From: Bretschneidera sinensis
Lineage: Eukaryota > Streptophyta > Magnoliopsida > Brassicales > Akaniaceae
Direction: 5' to 3'
Length of the DNA: 64,000 bases
Assembly (NCBI GenBank): GCA_023935145.1
Contig: CM043697.1
Coordinates: 50,280,001 to 50,344,000, forward strand
The position numbers were made by a program, and so were the translations under genes. The notes below the pieces were generated by a model. The model was not told where the DNA came from and searched no databases. It worked only from the letters and a program-made list of their open reading frames with translations. Of this stretch, positions 1 to 10,481 are shown one piece after another. Each line of letters begins with the position of its first letter. Position 1 is the first letter of the stretch.

Positions 1-988
1 AAATTCTTTACCAAATATGAAAAGTAATGAAGTGTTATTAGAATGTTATGACTATACCTGTGTGATTTTAGCTTATATATCTCCCTATGATGAACTGTGG
101 GGAAGTGGATAAGTAAATCAAACCCTAAACAACAAAATCACAAATACTATAATCAAAACCCAAAAGAGAATGAAAGATTACATTTTTTAAAGAAAAAAAT
201 GCATGTAAAAATAAAGTAAGGATGATTAGATGAAGAACTTACACTCAAATTTTGATGAAAACGTCTTCTTGAGCTCTATCTCTCTACCCCTCTTTGTATT
301 ACTTTCTCTCTCTCTCTCTATTCTTACACTCTTAAACGAGGATTCTAGACTGAGAAATGATCTCTATGTTAAGTGAATAGCAATTGAAGAGACAAGAATG
401 TAGGTAAAGGAAAAAAGTCTTCTCACGTTTGTATTTGTCCAATAAAGACAGTGGAGGGGTGCAGTGCAGGTTACAAAAATAGAAGGGAGGTGCATGGAAT
501 TATATTGTGCTTTAAGGTGTGTTTGAATTATTTACCCGTTTAAAAAAATTTACAACCATGAAGAATCAGCAGTAGTGTTTCTTGAAATCCAACAGTACAA
601 CAACAAAAATAAAAATTTTCCTTTTCGAACATCGTCGAATGAATTCATTTTCGAAGAGGAAGGTTGTAGACATGGGGAAACCCACGTGGGATGGGTTAGG
701 AAAAAAACCCAAAGGTTGGCCCACATGATCAATTTGGGCCCTCAAATAATTTTTATTAAATTTAAACCCATATTATCCATGTTAGTCTAACCCAAATTAC
801 TTAAATAAGCTAGGTTAAGTTATAGTGCATTTTTATTTTTTATCTTAAGCTTGCACCTGACCAAGCACATATGTTGATTTAAGCTATTTAATTTAAAGGA
901 TCTAATACTTTTCTTAAAAAATAATAAAGGACCTAATATATTCTTTCATCTTGAAATTGGTTTTAAGAAAATCTAATCTACATGTATA
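1..988. other. Left flanking DNA, no supported coding gene
   Basis: AT-rich sequence with a CT-repeat tract near 305-320. The short open frames at 550-790 match nothing I recognise and overlap on both strands, which argues against coding. On the minus strand, about 360-230 reads like a purine-rich untranslated leader ending in a possible splice donor (GAGTGTAAGT), so a first exon of a gene lying to the left is possible but unproven. The chromovirus LTR begins at 989. Confidence 0.5.
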
Positions 989-1080
989 TGTAACGACCCA
1001 TCCCAGGTAGGCCTTACCCGAGATAGTATCATCACCTTTCAGCACGAAGCATGACTTATATGCAACAACTATTGCATTTA

Positions 1081-1539
1081 TGACGCCGGACAGAATAGCG
1101 ATTATTCTGCAGGCTAGTCGAACAGATCGTTCACAGGGAGTAACACAAGAAAAACCCTAAAAAAACAATGCAGAGAAACAGCTCTGATGTTTATTTAAAA
1201 TTATGCAAATTCAATAATAATGTTTACAAAACCCTAAGACCTTATTTATAAGGTCGAAACAAAATAGAAAAATTAAATTAAGGCTGAAATTAAAATAACT
1301 AAAATAAAAAGTTTCCTAAAAACTGTAAACTGTCAATTTGAGGGTTTAAATGTCGTTTTTGGCTTAAAAACGACGATACTGATTAAATTGTAATCAGGTT
1401 TTATTCGTTGGCCCGTTTCCAATCAGATTAGGGTCTTTCAGACCTGATCTGAGCCCGTAGCCCGTTCTAGGTAGTCCACCTGCCAGTTCTGCGCTGATCT
1501 GCCAAATCTGCATCATTTGACTTGGATCCTCCTGCGTCA
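1081..1539 (-). repeat. Solo LTR nested in the chromovirus LTR
   Basis: A 459-bp block absent from the otherwise homologous right LTR. It has LTR-type ends on the minus strand (TGACGC at its start, GCGTCA at its end) and flanking 5-bp direct repeats ATTTA (1076-1080) and ATTTG (1540-1544), one mismatch apart. The right LTR at about 33127-33140 carries the unoccupied site. A minus-strand TATA box (TATAAATAA) sits at 1242-1250. No internal domain remains, so it is most simply a solo LTR left by LTR-LTR recombination. Family not identified. Confidence 0.75.
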
Positions 1540-2756
1540 ATTTGTATCTTGGAAATATTTATAAACATTTGCCTCAACTCTTTTATAGAGAAGATACAAA
1601 ATTTCATTTCCAAAACTTATAAAAATATTACATTGATGTATGTACATGTACAAAACTATTAAAAATATTACATTGATGAGTGCTAGTTCTTTTCTTTATT
1701 TTTTTTCTCTTCTTGTATTTTTTCCTCTCTTTTTTTTTTGGTCTGAAAATGCCAACCACGAGGACTTACCTAGATACTTACTATGATCCCAGATCAAAGA
1801 ATCTACCAGGTTTCTGCCTACAACCTGAATTTATTCAAATATTGAGAATGAGCTTTACAAGCTCAAAGAATTTCAATTTACTAGAAGTAATCAATTTATA
1901 TACTTCTAATCATATTTTAATCACAATTCATATATAAAATTCAATATACTTTCAATCATTCATTTGTTCTAATCTCATATCAATTTCATATATTTCAATC
2001 ATCATGTGGATATCATGTCAGATATCAAGTTCATCATTTTCTTATTACAAGTATCTCATCATGAGATTCATAATCATATCATCATAAATTTCATTGTCAT
2101 TATGATGCATCAACATCTCAATAATTATAAATACGTAAACATGAATGCATAATCTTCTCTTCACTTCACATCTCATCATAATCATTTCTTTTATTTTATC
2201 ACATCTCATCATAATCATTTCTTTTATTTTATCACATCTCATCCATACTATCATAAGTATAGGTAATTTCATCTATGTTTTGGTATCCATATCAGTCTCT
2301 GGTACAACTTTCGAGGAAGTCTCCCCACATGTCAAGATGTTTCATCCAGATCAGTCATGGCTCTGGTCCTCCCCGAACCATACCCCTCTCTTGTACAAAC
2401 ACACACAAGCAAACACAACATATAATCATTTAATCAAATTAGTTTCTTTACATAAAATCTCATTTTTTTCATAACAATTTTACTTATCCTTTCAAGGATA
2501 CAATTTTTATCATCTCATCATATATTTCATACTTTCAGTCATTTCATCATTAAAAATTATATTTTACTTGAATCATTCAATTAATATATATGCCATGTAT
2601 TCCATCAAATCAAACATATTCATAATATATTCCATAGCTTTTCTTCTCGCTTACTAATAGTAAAGTGAACTCACCATGTAGCACTAACTCTATCTATGGA
2701 TCACTTCCTTTCCTTTCGCTATCTTGTCAGCAATATCACTAAATTCATTTTTTTCC

Positions 2757-3170
2757 GGTGCTTTATAAAAACTCCAAAATATAATACCCGCCGATGCTTC
2801 TTTTGTGGCGCTTTTCAGAAGCACCGCAATATTCAAAGAACATATTCCAATGCTTAAAAGCGTCGGTATATGCTCGACCCATTTTAAATTCTGGCGCTTT
2901 AAAGTACTGCAATATGCTAAAAACTCATATCATATACCGGCGCTTCAAAGCGCTGGAATATTCAGAGGAGCATATTTCGGTGCTTTAAAGCGCCGGTATA
3001 TGCTTCTCTGAATATTCTGGCACTTTAAAGCGTTGGTATATGCTCCTATGAATATTCCGGCGCTTTAAAGCACTAAAATATGAAATGGGCATATTCTGGC
3101 GCTTTAATGCACCGGTATATGCTCCATTACATATTCTGGCGCTTTGAAGCGCCGGAATATGCTAAAAATT
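2757..3170. repeat. Left subterminal repeat array of the CACTA
   Basis: At least eight diverged copies of a palindromic unit near GGCGCTTTAAAGCGCCGG, each followed by a TATATGC or AATATTC spacer, spaced about 25-55 bp apart. In En/Spm, subterminal repeats are the binding sites of TnpA, so this is inferred to be the transposase-binding end. Confidence 0.8.
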
Positions 3171-3179
3171 TCTCATATA

Positions 3180-5037
3180 TAAAGCTTGCTGCGCCGTTTT
3201 TCCCGTTATTTTTTCCCCAAATTTTTTTCCCTGCTCCACCGCGCCAACCCCAAAAAAAAATTTCGGCTCTACCTTCACCACGTCGTTTCCTCCACTGCAA
3301 TTTTTCTTGCTCCCTTACCTCCACTGCGCCGTTTCCCTTAGCTCCACCGCGCTATTTCCCCCACAGTAATTCTTCTTGCTGCTTCATTTTAGCTGTCACC
3401 CTCAGCTCCCCACTGTAAGTCCATTGAACACAACAACAACAACAAAATGATGGATCTTTTTAGGGGTTTCTTTGATTTTTCGTTGTAATTGCTTTTGTTT
3501 GATTTTTGAGGTTGATGGGTCTAATTTGGATGACAATGAGTGACTGTTTTTAGTGCGAGTTATGCTTGAAAAGTTAGATTTTGAATGTATTAAACTGATT
3601 TTATAGTAAGAATTTCGACTTTGGTGGCTTTTACAATGACAGTGTGTTCTACCAGTTGGCGTGGAGTTGTATTCATTAAGCTTTGATTCCAGTGATCCCT
3701 CAACTTTTCCGCGTAGCTATCCCATTGTTTTGACTGGTATGTCCTTCCATTCTATGAAATTTTTGTACAAAATAGCTGCAAGTATTTATATACACATTGT
3801 AAGTAATTTTCTGTTTCTCTTGTTATGAGAATGTGAAGAATACAATGTTTGTTTTGCGGTTGCACATAATGTTTTGCATGTATTAGCTCATCTTTTCAGC
3901 TTGAGTTTACCTTAATTTAACTCATCACCAATTGCTTTCATTTCGATTTAGAACTTCTCCTTCACTGCTAAGTATGTACCATAAGCAATTTTTCTCATTG
4001 ATTGTTAAAACCCACTCACGCATAAAACCACTATCTAGGCAGGGAAATGTATTTACCAACGCTTTAAAGTAGGCATGACATGTACTAAAAGTAATTAAAC
4101 ATCTCTTTTCCATAGGTGCCTTCAATCGCCCCTCCATTCCCTGCAAAAATCCCAGAATTAAGTAACTACGCTTGAACTGTGTTAGAAGTCCTTTTCTGTT
4201 ACCTTTGTTATGAAAATTTAAGGGCCCCAATTTTGTCCTCTTCAACCTTTTACATCACCCCCTTTCTTTTATTTTTCAACCTCTTTAATGTTGCTTTGAT
4301 ACAAATTGATGAAGTACCTCCGTAGGTAAAGATTGATAAGAATGTAAAGTTTCTTAGAGAAAACCCAGGCTAGTGTTGTAACTTTCATTTAATTTCATTT
4401 TATGCTTTTCTAGCCCCCATTGATTTGTTGAACAGGTCCTGTCAATTTTGAGGTAGGCTAAACACACTTGAAAACATATTTATGAAAAAAAATTAAAAGC
4501 TGAAAAAATGGATTTTAAGAAACTGAATTTGTGATTAAAAAAATTGTGCTCATTGTTGTTTCACTGTTTTAAAAATAATTTTGTAAACATAAATTGAAAC
4601 TATTGTTTTGTGAAATAAGACAAAGGGTTCAACAGAAAATCATTAAGAATGCAAAATGTATACTGATAACTATAAGCGTCAACTAATTTTGTTAGTCCTA
4701 TCTGTTTAATCATAATTCTGGTGGTAGCTATCGCCATCAAAAGACATTAAGATCAATTTGTCCTGTTACCAGTGTGAATTTCCTTGACTTCTGTCAACAA
4801 AATGAAGCATGATGTGAGCAAAGATTCTTAGGACAATGTAGGGTTGGTTTGCTGCAAGGAAGAACTACATTTGCAGGAATGGTTTTCACAACATCTATGC
4901 CATCATGACAATCACAAAACACAATTTATGATGTTTCTTTGATCACAAGACCTTTTATTGTCCATAAATGATGATGATGATGGTATCACGTTATAAAGTA
5001 GAAACACACTGCAAACAATGATCTTCTATTCTTGGAA
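3180..5037 (+). other. CACTA leader region, no intact gene
   Basis: 3190-3415 is pyrimidine-rich with many CTCCAC/GCGCC words and ends in a splice-donor-like CTGTAAGT at about 3411-3418, which fits a spliced 5' leader of the element. The rest is AT-rich. A 106-aa minus-strand frame at 3925-4245 resembles nothing I know and has no homologous partner in the window. A CATCATCATC-type short repeat lies at about 4970-4982. The segment ends at the GTTTG target duplication of the nested gypsy element. Confidence 0.4.
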
Positions 5038-5042
5038 GTTTG

Positions 5043-6065
5043 TGATATGATCTACGCCAAGAACTAAGAAATTTATGGATCAAGAAGACCTCCAAGATCG
5101 TCTAGAAGCAGATTTATGTGAGACCGCGACCCGTTGCTTATATTGAAGCAAGAACCTTGGTATAATGAAGACTGAGACTGCGACCCGTTGCTTATATCGA
5201 AGCAAAAACCTTGGTATAATGAAGACACCACAATCAATTATGGAAGGATTGATTGATAAGTTGAAGATGAACGCCACAGAAACTCCGATAAGTTCAGAAG
5301 TTCTAAAAGAACCAAAGAGAAATTTCTCTCTGAAAGTATGAATCAAATCTGAATTGTGTTATTCCAAAAGCCAATGGCTATTTAAATATATGAGAATTTG
5401 TAACCAAATAGAAAAAGGAAAACTAAAAAATAGGAAATAAACCTAAACAGAATTCTGGTAGGAATAGAAAACTACGAAATAGGAAATAAGCCTAAATAGA
5501 ATTTTGGTAACCTAAAATTCAAATAAGGAAAGTACCTAACTTGGCATGCAAGCCTTATAATGCAACAATTAAATTTAGAAGGAAACAATTAAGAAAAGGT
5601 GCAAGCCCAACGTAGATTCGGATGTAACAGCCTACTGGAGTTCGGCCCATCATACCAGGCCCAAACGATATCCTTTTTGAAACTTTCTTAGGTCAAAATT
5701 GAGTGCTAAGACGTCATCTTTCCATCCTAATAAGTTTCAGCCCATTTGGAGTTGTGGGCAAGAAGATATAACCATTTTAATTCTGTTCATTGGGTCCTCC
5801 TGAAATTCCAAAGTGGAAGTTCCCTTGGATCATGGAAACCCATCCTTATGGATCATGTATAGCATCATCTTTGGGCCCCCAAAGATGGTTCTTAGCCCAA
5901 ATGTGTTGAATAAGCCCATTGAGAGTTTTCTTGAACCATTTAGCTCGGGCCCTTATAACTGGACCAATTGGAACTTGAATAAACCGTTTAACTCGGGCCC
6001 TTGTAACTTGACCAATTGGAACTTGAATAGGATCTGCCTCCCATTTGTTAGTCATGTCCTCATCA
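5043..6065 (-). repeat. 3' LTR (left copy) of the nested gypsy element
   Basis: 1023 bp, from TGATATGATC at the left to CCTCATCA at the right. It matches 8736-9717 nearly base for base over 5081-6065. It holds a tandem duplication of about 52 bp (5108-5220) built on GCGACCCGTTGCTTATAT. The pol reading frame runs about 220 bp into this LTR. Confidence 0.85.
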
Positions 6066-8380
6066 TTCCTCTCCTCTTGAAAAGGATTTGTCCTCAAATC
6101 ATCACCTACATCAAAAGGGCGTAAATCAGAAACATTGAAAGTGGTATTAACATTGTACTCACTTGGTAAATCCAATTTGTATGCATTGTTATTGATGTGC
6201 TCAAGGACTTGAAAATGAGCATTAGTTAATTTTTCTTCAATCAATTGGAACCCCTTCTCTTGCTCGTCTCCCCATTTGAATCCAACGATCTTCTTGATGA
6301 CTTCACTAAACGGTGCGGCAATACCGCTAAAGTCTTTCATGAACCTCTTGCAAAAACTAGCAAGTCCATGAAAACTATGAACTTGACCTATACTCGTGGG
6401 ACTTGGCCATGGTAAGTCATGTGGAATCTCCTCGGAAAAGATATCATCAAACTCCTGTAAAAGAGAAACAATAGAACTAGGCAAAGATGAGTCAAATTGG
6501 TTAGTGTTTAACGCCTCTTTATACAAAAGTACAATCATTGGCTGATTTAAAATCATTGTTCTTTTTATTTCACTCGTTCTTGCATAGAAATTTGTTTTTC
6601 TCTCAATGGCCGAATCAGCTCTCTTATTTTCTATCTCAATTTTTTTGACCTCTCTCATTTTCTCTTTCTGGTTTTCATTCGTTCTCCTTTTCTCACTCTC
6701 TTTCGTTTGCTCACTCTCTTTTTGTAACCTCACTTGATCTTCATAAACCTGCTTTGGTGTCAAAGGAACTAGAGTGATTGTTCTTTGATTTTTAACAAAC
6801 GAATATTTGTTGGTGAAGCCATCATGCTTAACACGCCGATCGAATTGCCGTGGCTGGCCTAGTAACAAGTGTCCAGCTTGCATCGGAACTACATCACACA
6901 AAACTTCATCTTCATATTTTCCAATACGAAAGGAAACTAACACCTGTTTGTTCACCCTCAGTTCACCACTATTATTGAGCCATTGTAACTTATAAGGCCG
7001 AGGATGTTTAATCATTGGCAGCCCTAATTTCTCGACCATTGTAGTGCTAATAACGTTAGTACAACTACCTCCATCAATAATCATACTACATACCTTGTTT
7101 TGCACGTGGCATCTAGTATGGAAGATGTTTTCTCGCTGCATTTTGTCATCTTCTTTGATTTGCACACTTAGAGCTCTCTTTGCAACCAACAATTCTCCTT
7201 GGGTAGCGTATTCCTCATCACTCGCATCCTCCAATGGTGGCATAGATTTGGTATCTTCTTCGCCCTCGGTTTCAATTTCACCATTATCTCGCAATACCAT
7301 AACTCTTTTGTTCGGACATTGGCTTGCTATGTGACCCCTGCCTTGGCATTTAAAACACTTAATATCACGATTTCTAGTGGTAGAAGAGTCAGTTTTACCT
7401 TGATTTCCATGGCTAGTACTTTCTTGCTTTTGCTCAATTTTGGGCTTGGCCGTGGCTTGCTTCACAAAATTCGGCCTCCAAGATGAACCCGAGTTAGGGT
7501 TTTGTCGTGTATTGCTGCCCCTCCTCTTCAGTTGATTCTCAATTTTGACAGCCATGTGCACCATATCTTCTAATTCCACATAATGATGCAACTTCACTGA
7601 ATTAGCAATTTCCAAGTTCAAACCAGCCAAGAACCTAGCCATAGTAGCCTCTCGATCCTCCTCTACATTTGCTCGAATCATAGCTACTTCCATCTCTTTA
7701 TAATAATTCTCCACACTCCGATTACCTTGTGTAAGACTTTGCAATTTTTGGTATAACTCACGGTAGTAATGGCTTGGAACAAACCGTTTCCTCATCATGG
7801 TTTTCATCTCCTCCCAAGTCTCTATTGGACGCTCTCTATTTCTCCTCCTATTTAACACTAGCTGATCCCACCAAACAATCGCATAGTCAAAAAATTCAAT
7901 GGCCGCAAGTTTAACCTTTTTAAGCTCGGAATAATTATGACAATCAAACACTAATTCTATCTTCTTCTCCCACTCAAGGTAAGCTTCAGGATCGTTTTTG
8001 CCTTGAAATGATGGAATCTTCATCTTAATACTACCCAAGTTATTGTCTTCCCGATTCCTAGCTTCTCTACCTCGACCACCAAATCTCCTATGGCTAACAA
8101 CTGATTCCCGATCATTTTCTTCATCAAATCCATTCCCATAATACTCTTAATCTTCAACTCTCTCTCCCCTAGGTTGAACTCTCTCCCTCCTACGCACATT
8201 AAGAGCGTTTTGTTGCTACCCCACACGTGTATTCTCTACCCGATCAATCCACTCATAAACCTGTTCCATTTTCGTTCGCAATACTCTTCTCATCTCACCT
8301 ATTAAAGCCTTTATGAGCAACTTTGGATCACCATCTCCCGACTTATCTCTGGAATTATTTTTGTTCTTGTCGTCTGACAT
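5846..8380 (-). pseudogene. gag-protease-deleted pol polyprotein of the nested gypsy element
   Basis: The likely start is the ATG at 8380 (MSDDKNKNNS), followed by two in-frame stops near 8216 and 8150. From the methionine at 8038 the frame is open for 730 codons. Order: gag capsid domain (PSFQGKNDPEAYLEWEKK onward, residues about 9-170), a CX2CX4HX4C zinc knuckle (CFKCQGRGHIASQC, about 226-239), and an aspartic protease region with IIDGGSCTNVIS, where DGG stands in place of the usual DSG/DTG. Then a jump from EEIPHDLPW straight to PTSIGQVHSFHGLASFCKRF, a late-RT/connection motif, so the RT core with its YxDD is deleted. A second jump skips RNase H and integrase to the C-terminal tail, with TRARAK(R/W)F twice. 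Both deletions keep the frame. Confidence 0.85.
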
Positions 8381-8735
8381 GTTTGCTACAAAAATAACGT
8401 TAGAAAAAAAAAGACCTCACACACTCCCTCACGTGTTTCACTAAAAGAATGAGTCACTCAATTTCACTCGTGTTTTCACACAAAAATCATATTGGCTTTT
8501 CCCCTCTTATGTGCTCACCACTCTTGCCTTTTTCCACTCGTAATAATCCTCTATAGGTTCTTATCAAACTAACCGAACAAGTATCAAAGTTTCCAGCAAC
8601 AATTCACCAATAACTCACAAAGAAATTCAGAAATAAGGATTGAAAGGATTGAATCTAAATATTACACACTTTTCTTTTTTTCTTTTCACTTTTTTTTTTT
8701 TCTAAACCTGAAATTTATTTTTCTTTTTTTTTTTC

Positions 8736-9717
8736 CAAGAAGACCTCCAAGATCGTCTAGAAGCAGATTTATGTGAGACTGCGACCCGTTGCTTATATTG
8801 AAGCAAGAACCTTGGTATAATGAAGACTGAGACCGCGACCCGTTGCTTATATCGAAGCAAGAACCTTGGTATAATGAAGACACCACAATCAATTATGGAA
8901 GGATTGATTGAAAAGTCGAAGATGAACGCCACGGAAACTCCGATAAGTTCAGAAGTTCTAAAAGAACTAAAGAGAAATTTCTCTCTGAAAGTATGAATCA
9001 AATCTGAATTGTGTTATTCCAAAAGCCAATGGCTATTTAAATACATGAGAATTCGTAACCAAATAGAAAAAGGAAAACTAAAAAATAAGAAATAAACCTA
9101 AACAGAATTCTGGTAGGAATAGGAAACTACGAAATAGGAAATAAACCTAAATAGAATTTTGGTAACCTAAAATTCAAATAAGGAAAGTACCTAACTTGGC
9201 ATGTAAGCCTTATAATGCAACAATTAAATTTAGAAGGAAACAATTAAGAAAAGGTGCAAGCCCAACGTAGATTCGGATGCAACAGCCTACTGGATTTCGG
9301 CCCATCACACCAGGCCCAAACAATATCCTTTTTGAAACTTTCTTAGGTCAAAATTGAGTGCCAAGACGTCATCTTTCCATCCTAATAAGTTTCAGCCCAT
9401 TTGGAGTTGTGGGCAAGAAGAAATGACCATTTTAATTCTGTTCATTGGGTCCTCCCGAAATTCAAAAGTGGAAGTTCCCTTGGATCATGGAAACCCATCC
9501 TTGTGGATCATGTGTAGCATCATCTTTGGGCCCCCAAAGATGGTTCTTAGCCCAAATGTGTTGAATAAGCCCATTGAGAGTTTTCTTGAACCGTTTAGCT
9601 CGGGCCCTTATAACTGGACTAATAACTTGAATAAACCGTTTAGCTCGGGCCCTTGTAACTTGACCAATTGGAACTTGAATAGGATCTGCCTCCCATTTGT
9701 TAGTCGTGTCCTCATCA
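8736..9717 (-). repeat. 5' LTR (right copy) of the nested gypsy element, truncated
   Basis: About 982 bp, the counterpart of 5081-6065 including the same tandem duplication. It lacks the segment matching 5043-5080 and instead abuts T-runs at 8690-8735. The loss removes the LTR terminus and any primer-binding site, so new cDNA synthesis from this copy is unlikely. Confidence 0.85.
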
Positions 9718-9722
9718 GTTTG

Positions 9723-10481
9723 TTTTGGGTCACAATCACAGTCATAATCATATTTATCTTCAACAAACCAACCTCTATATACTTCCAAGAAATTGTTTAT
9801 TTTTTTTAACATTAACAGAAATGAAGATCGAATCCATATTTTCCATAAGAAAATTTTAAAGATAATTACTAAACAAAAAGGTAAAGTTTTCAAAAAAAAA
9901 ATTGCTTTTGCTAATCTATGGGTGATGCTTAAACGTAGCCATGCTTTATTGATGTCTCCCAATTTCCTTAATCCATTTAAAACATTGTCATTTACTTTAA
10001 TTTCTTGTGATGCCACAAATCTAGATGGGTACTATTTTGTTTCCACTAGTATTGGGTTACACATCCTTATTTTTAATACTCTCATCACATAGCTGTTTAA
10101 TGTTCAGTTCTTTTGTTTCAGCCCTCAAACTTAATTTCTGCTTGATATTTGTTGCATTATGATTTAACAAAATATACAATGAATATTTTATTGGGATACT
10201 TTGTATATAATATCAATATACAATGAATATTTTTCTTATTTTTTTAAAATAGAACTAATAATGTTTTCACATAATGTAGTTACATGAATAACTTGTTTTT
10301 GTATTGGGATACTTTGTATATAATATTAAATATAGTTTTAACTCAATTTGTTGTTATCAATTTCAGTTCATCCGCTTACCGATCAAATCCAAGTTTGTGA
10401 TTATGCCTTCTTTTGCCAAAAATATTTCATTTCTGACTTCCTTAACATCGTTTTAGGAAAGTCTATTGGCATCATCTAAAA
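9723..10481. other. CACTA interior between nested element and transposase gene
   Basis: Holds a minus-strand frame at about 9725-10016 (start MASQEIKVNDNVLNGLRKLG, later FVEDKYDYDCDCD) whose origin I cannot name; it may be a captured host fragment or chance. Two exact 25-bp direct repeats lie at 10189-10213 and 10302-10326, and a related word (TATACAATGAATATT) occurs at about 10173 and 10218. Otherwise AT-rich. 10360-10480 is plausibly the intron end and leader of the transposase gene. Confidence 0.4.

Larger units (their letters stand above)
5043..9717 (-). mobile_element. Ty3/gypsy element, internally deleted, nested in the CACTA
   Basis: Two LTR copies in direct orientation flank a minus-strand gag-protease frame, with perfect 5-bp target duplications GTTTG at 5038-5042 and 9718-9722. 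LTR ends are TGAT and ATCA. On the minus strand the 5' LTR is the right copy; it has lost its last 38 bp or so and the primer-binding site, replaced by T-rich sequence (about 8685-8735). The reverse transcriptase core, most of RNase H and the integrase are missing, so the element cannot move on its own. Confidence 0.88.

Noticed and set aside
1195..1265. Hammerhead-ribozyme-like GACCTTATTTATAAGGTCGAAAC in the solo LTR (retrozyme idea)
   Set aside because: The conserved CTGATGA core before the stem is absent; the dyad is better explained by the minus-strand TATA box.
2045..2474. Overlapping frames on both strands in the chromovirus LTR
   Set aside because: They arise from the 36-bp tandem repeat and CATCATAATC-rich DNA; no domain, and not kept in the sister LTR.
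3080..3418. 112-codon frame rich in proline and alanine
   Set aside because: It reads through the CACTA subterminal repeats and a pyrimidine-rich leader; composition explains it.
6807..7486. Plus-strand frames in the gypsy gag-protease region
   Set aside because: Antisense shadows of the 730-codon minus-strand frame.
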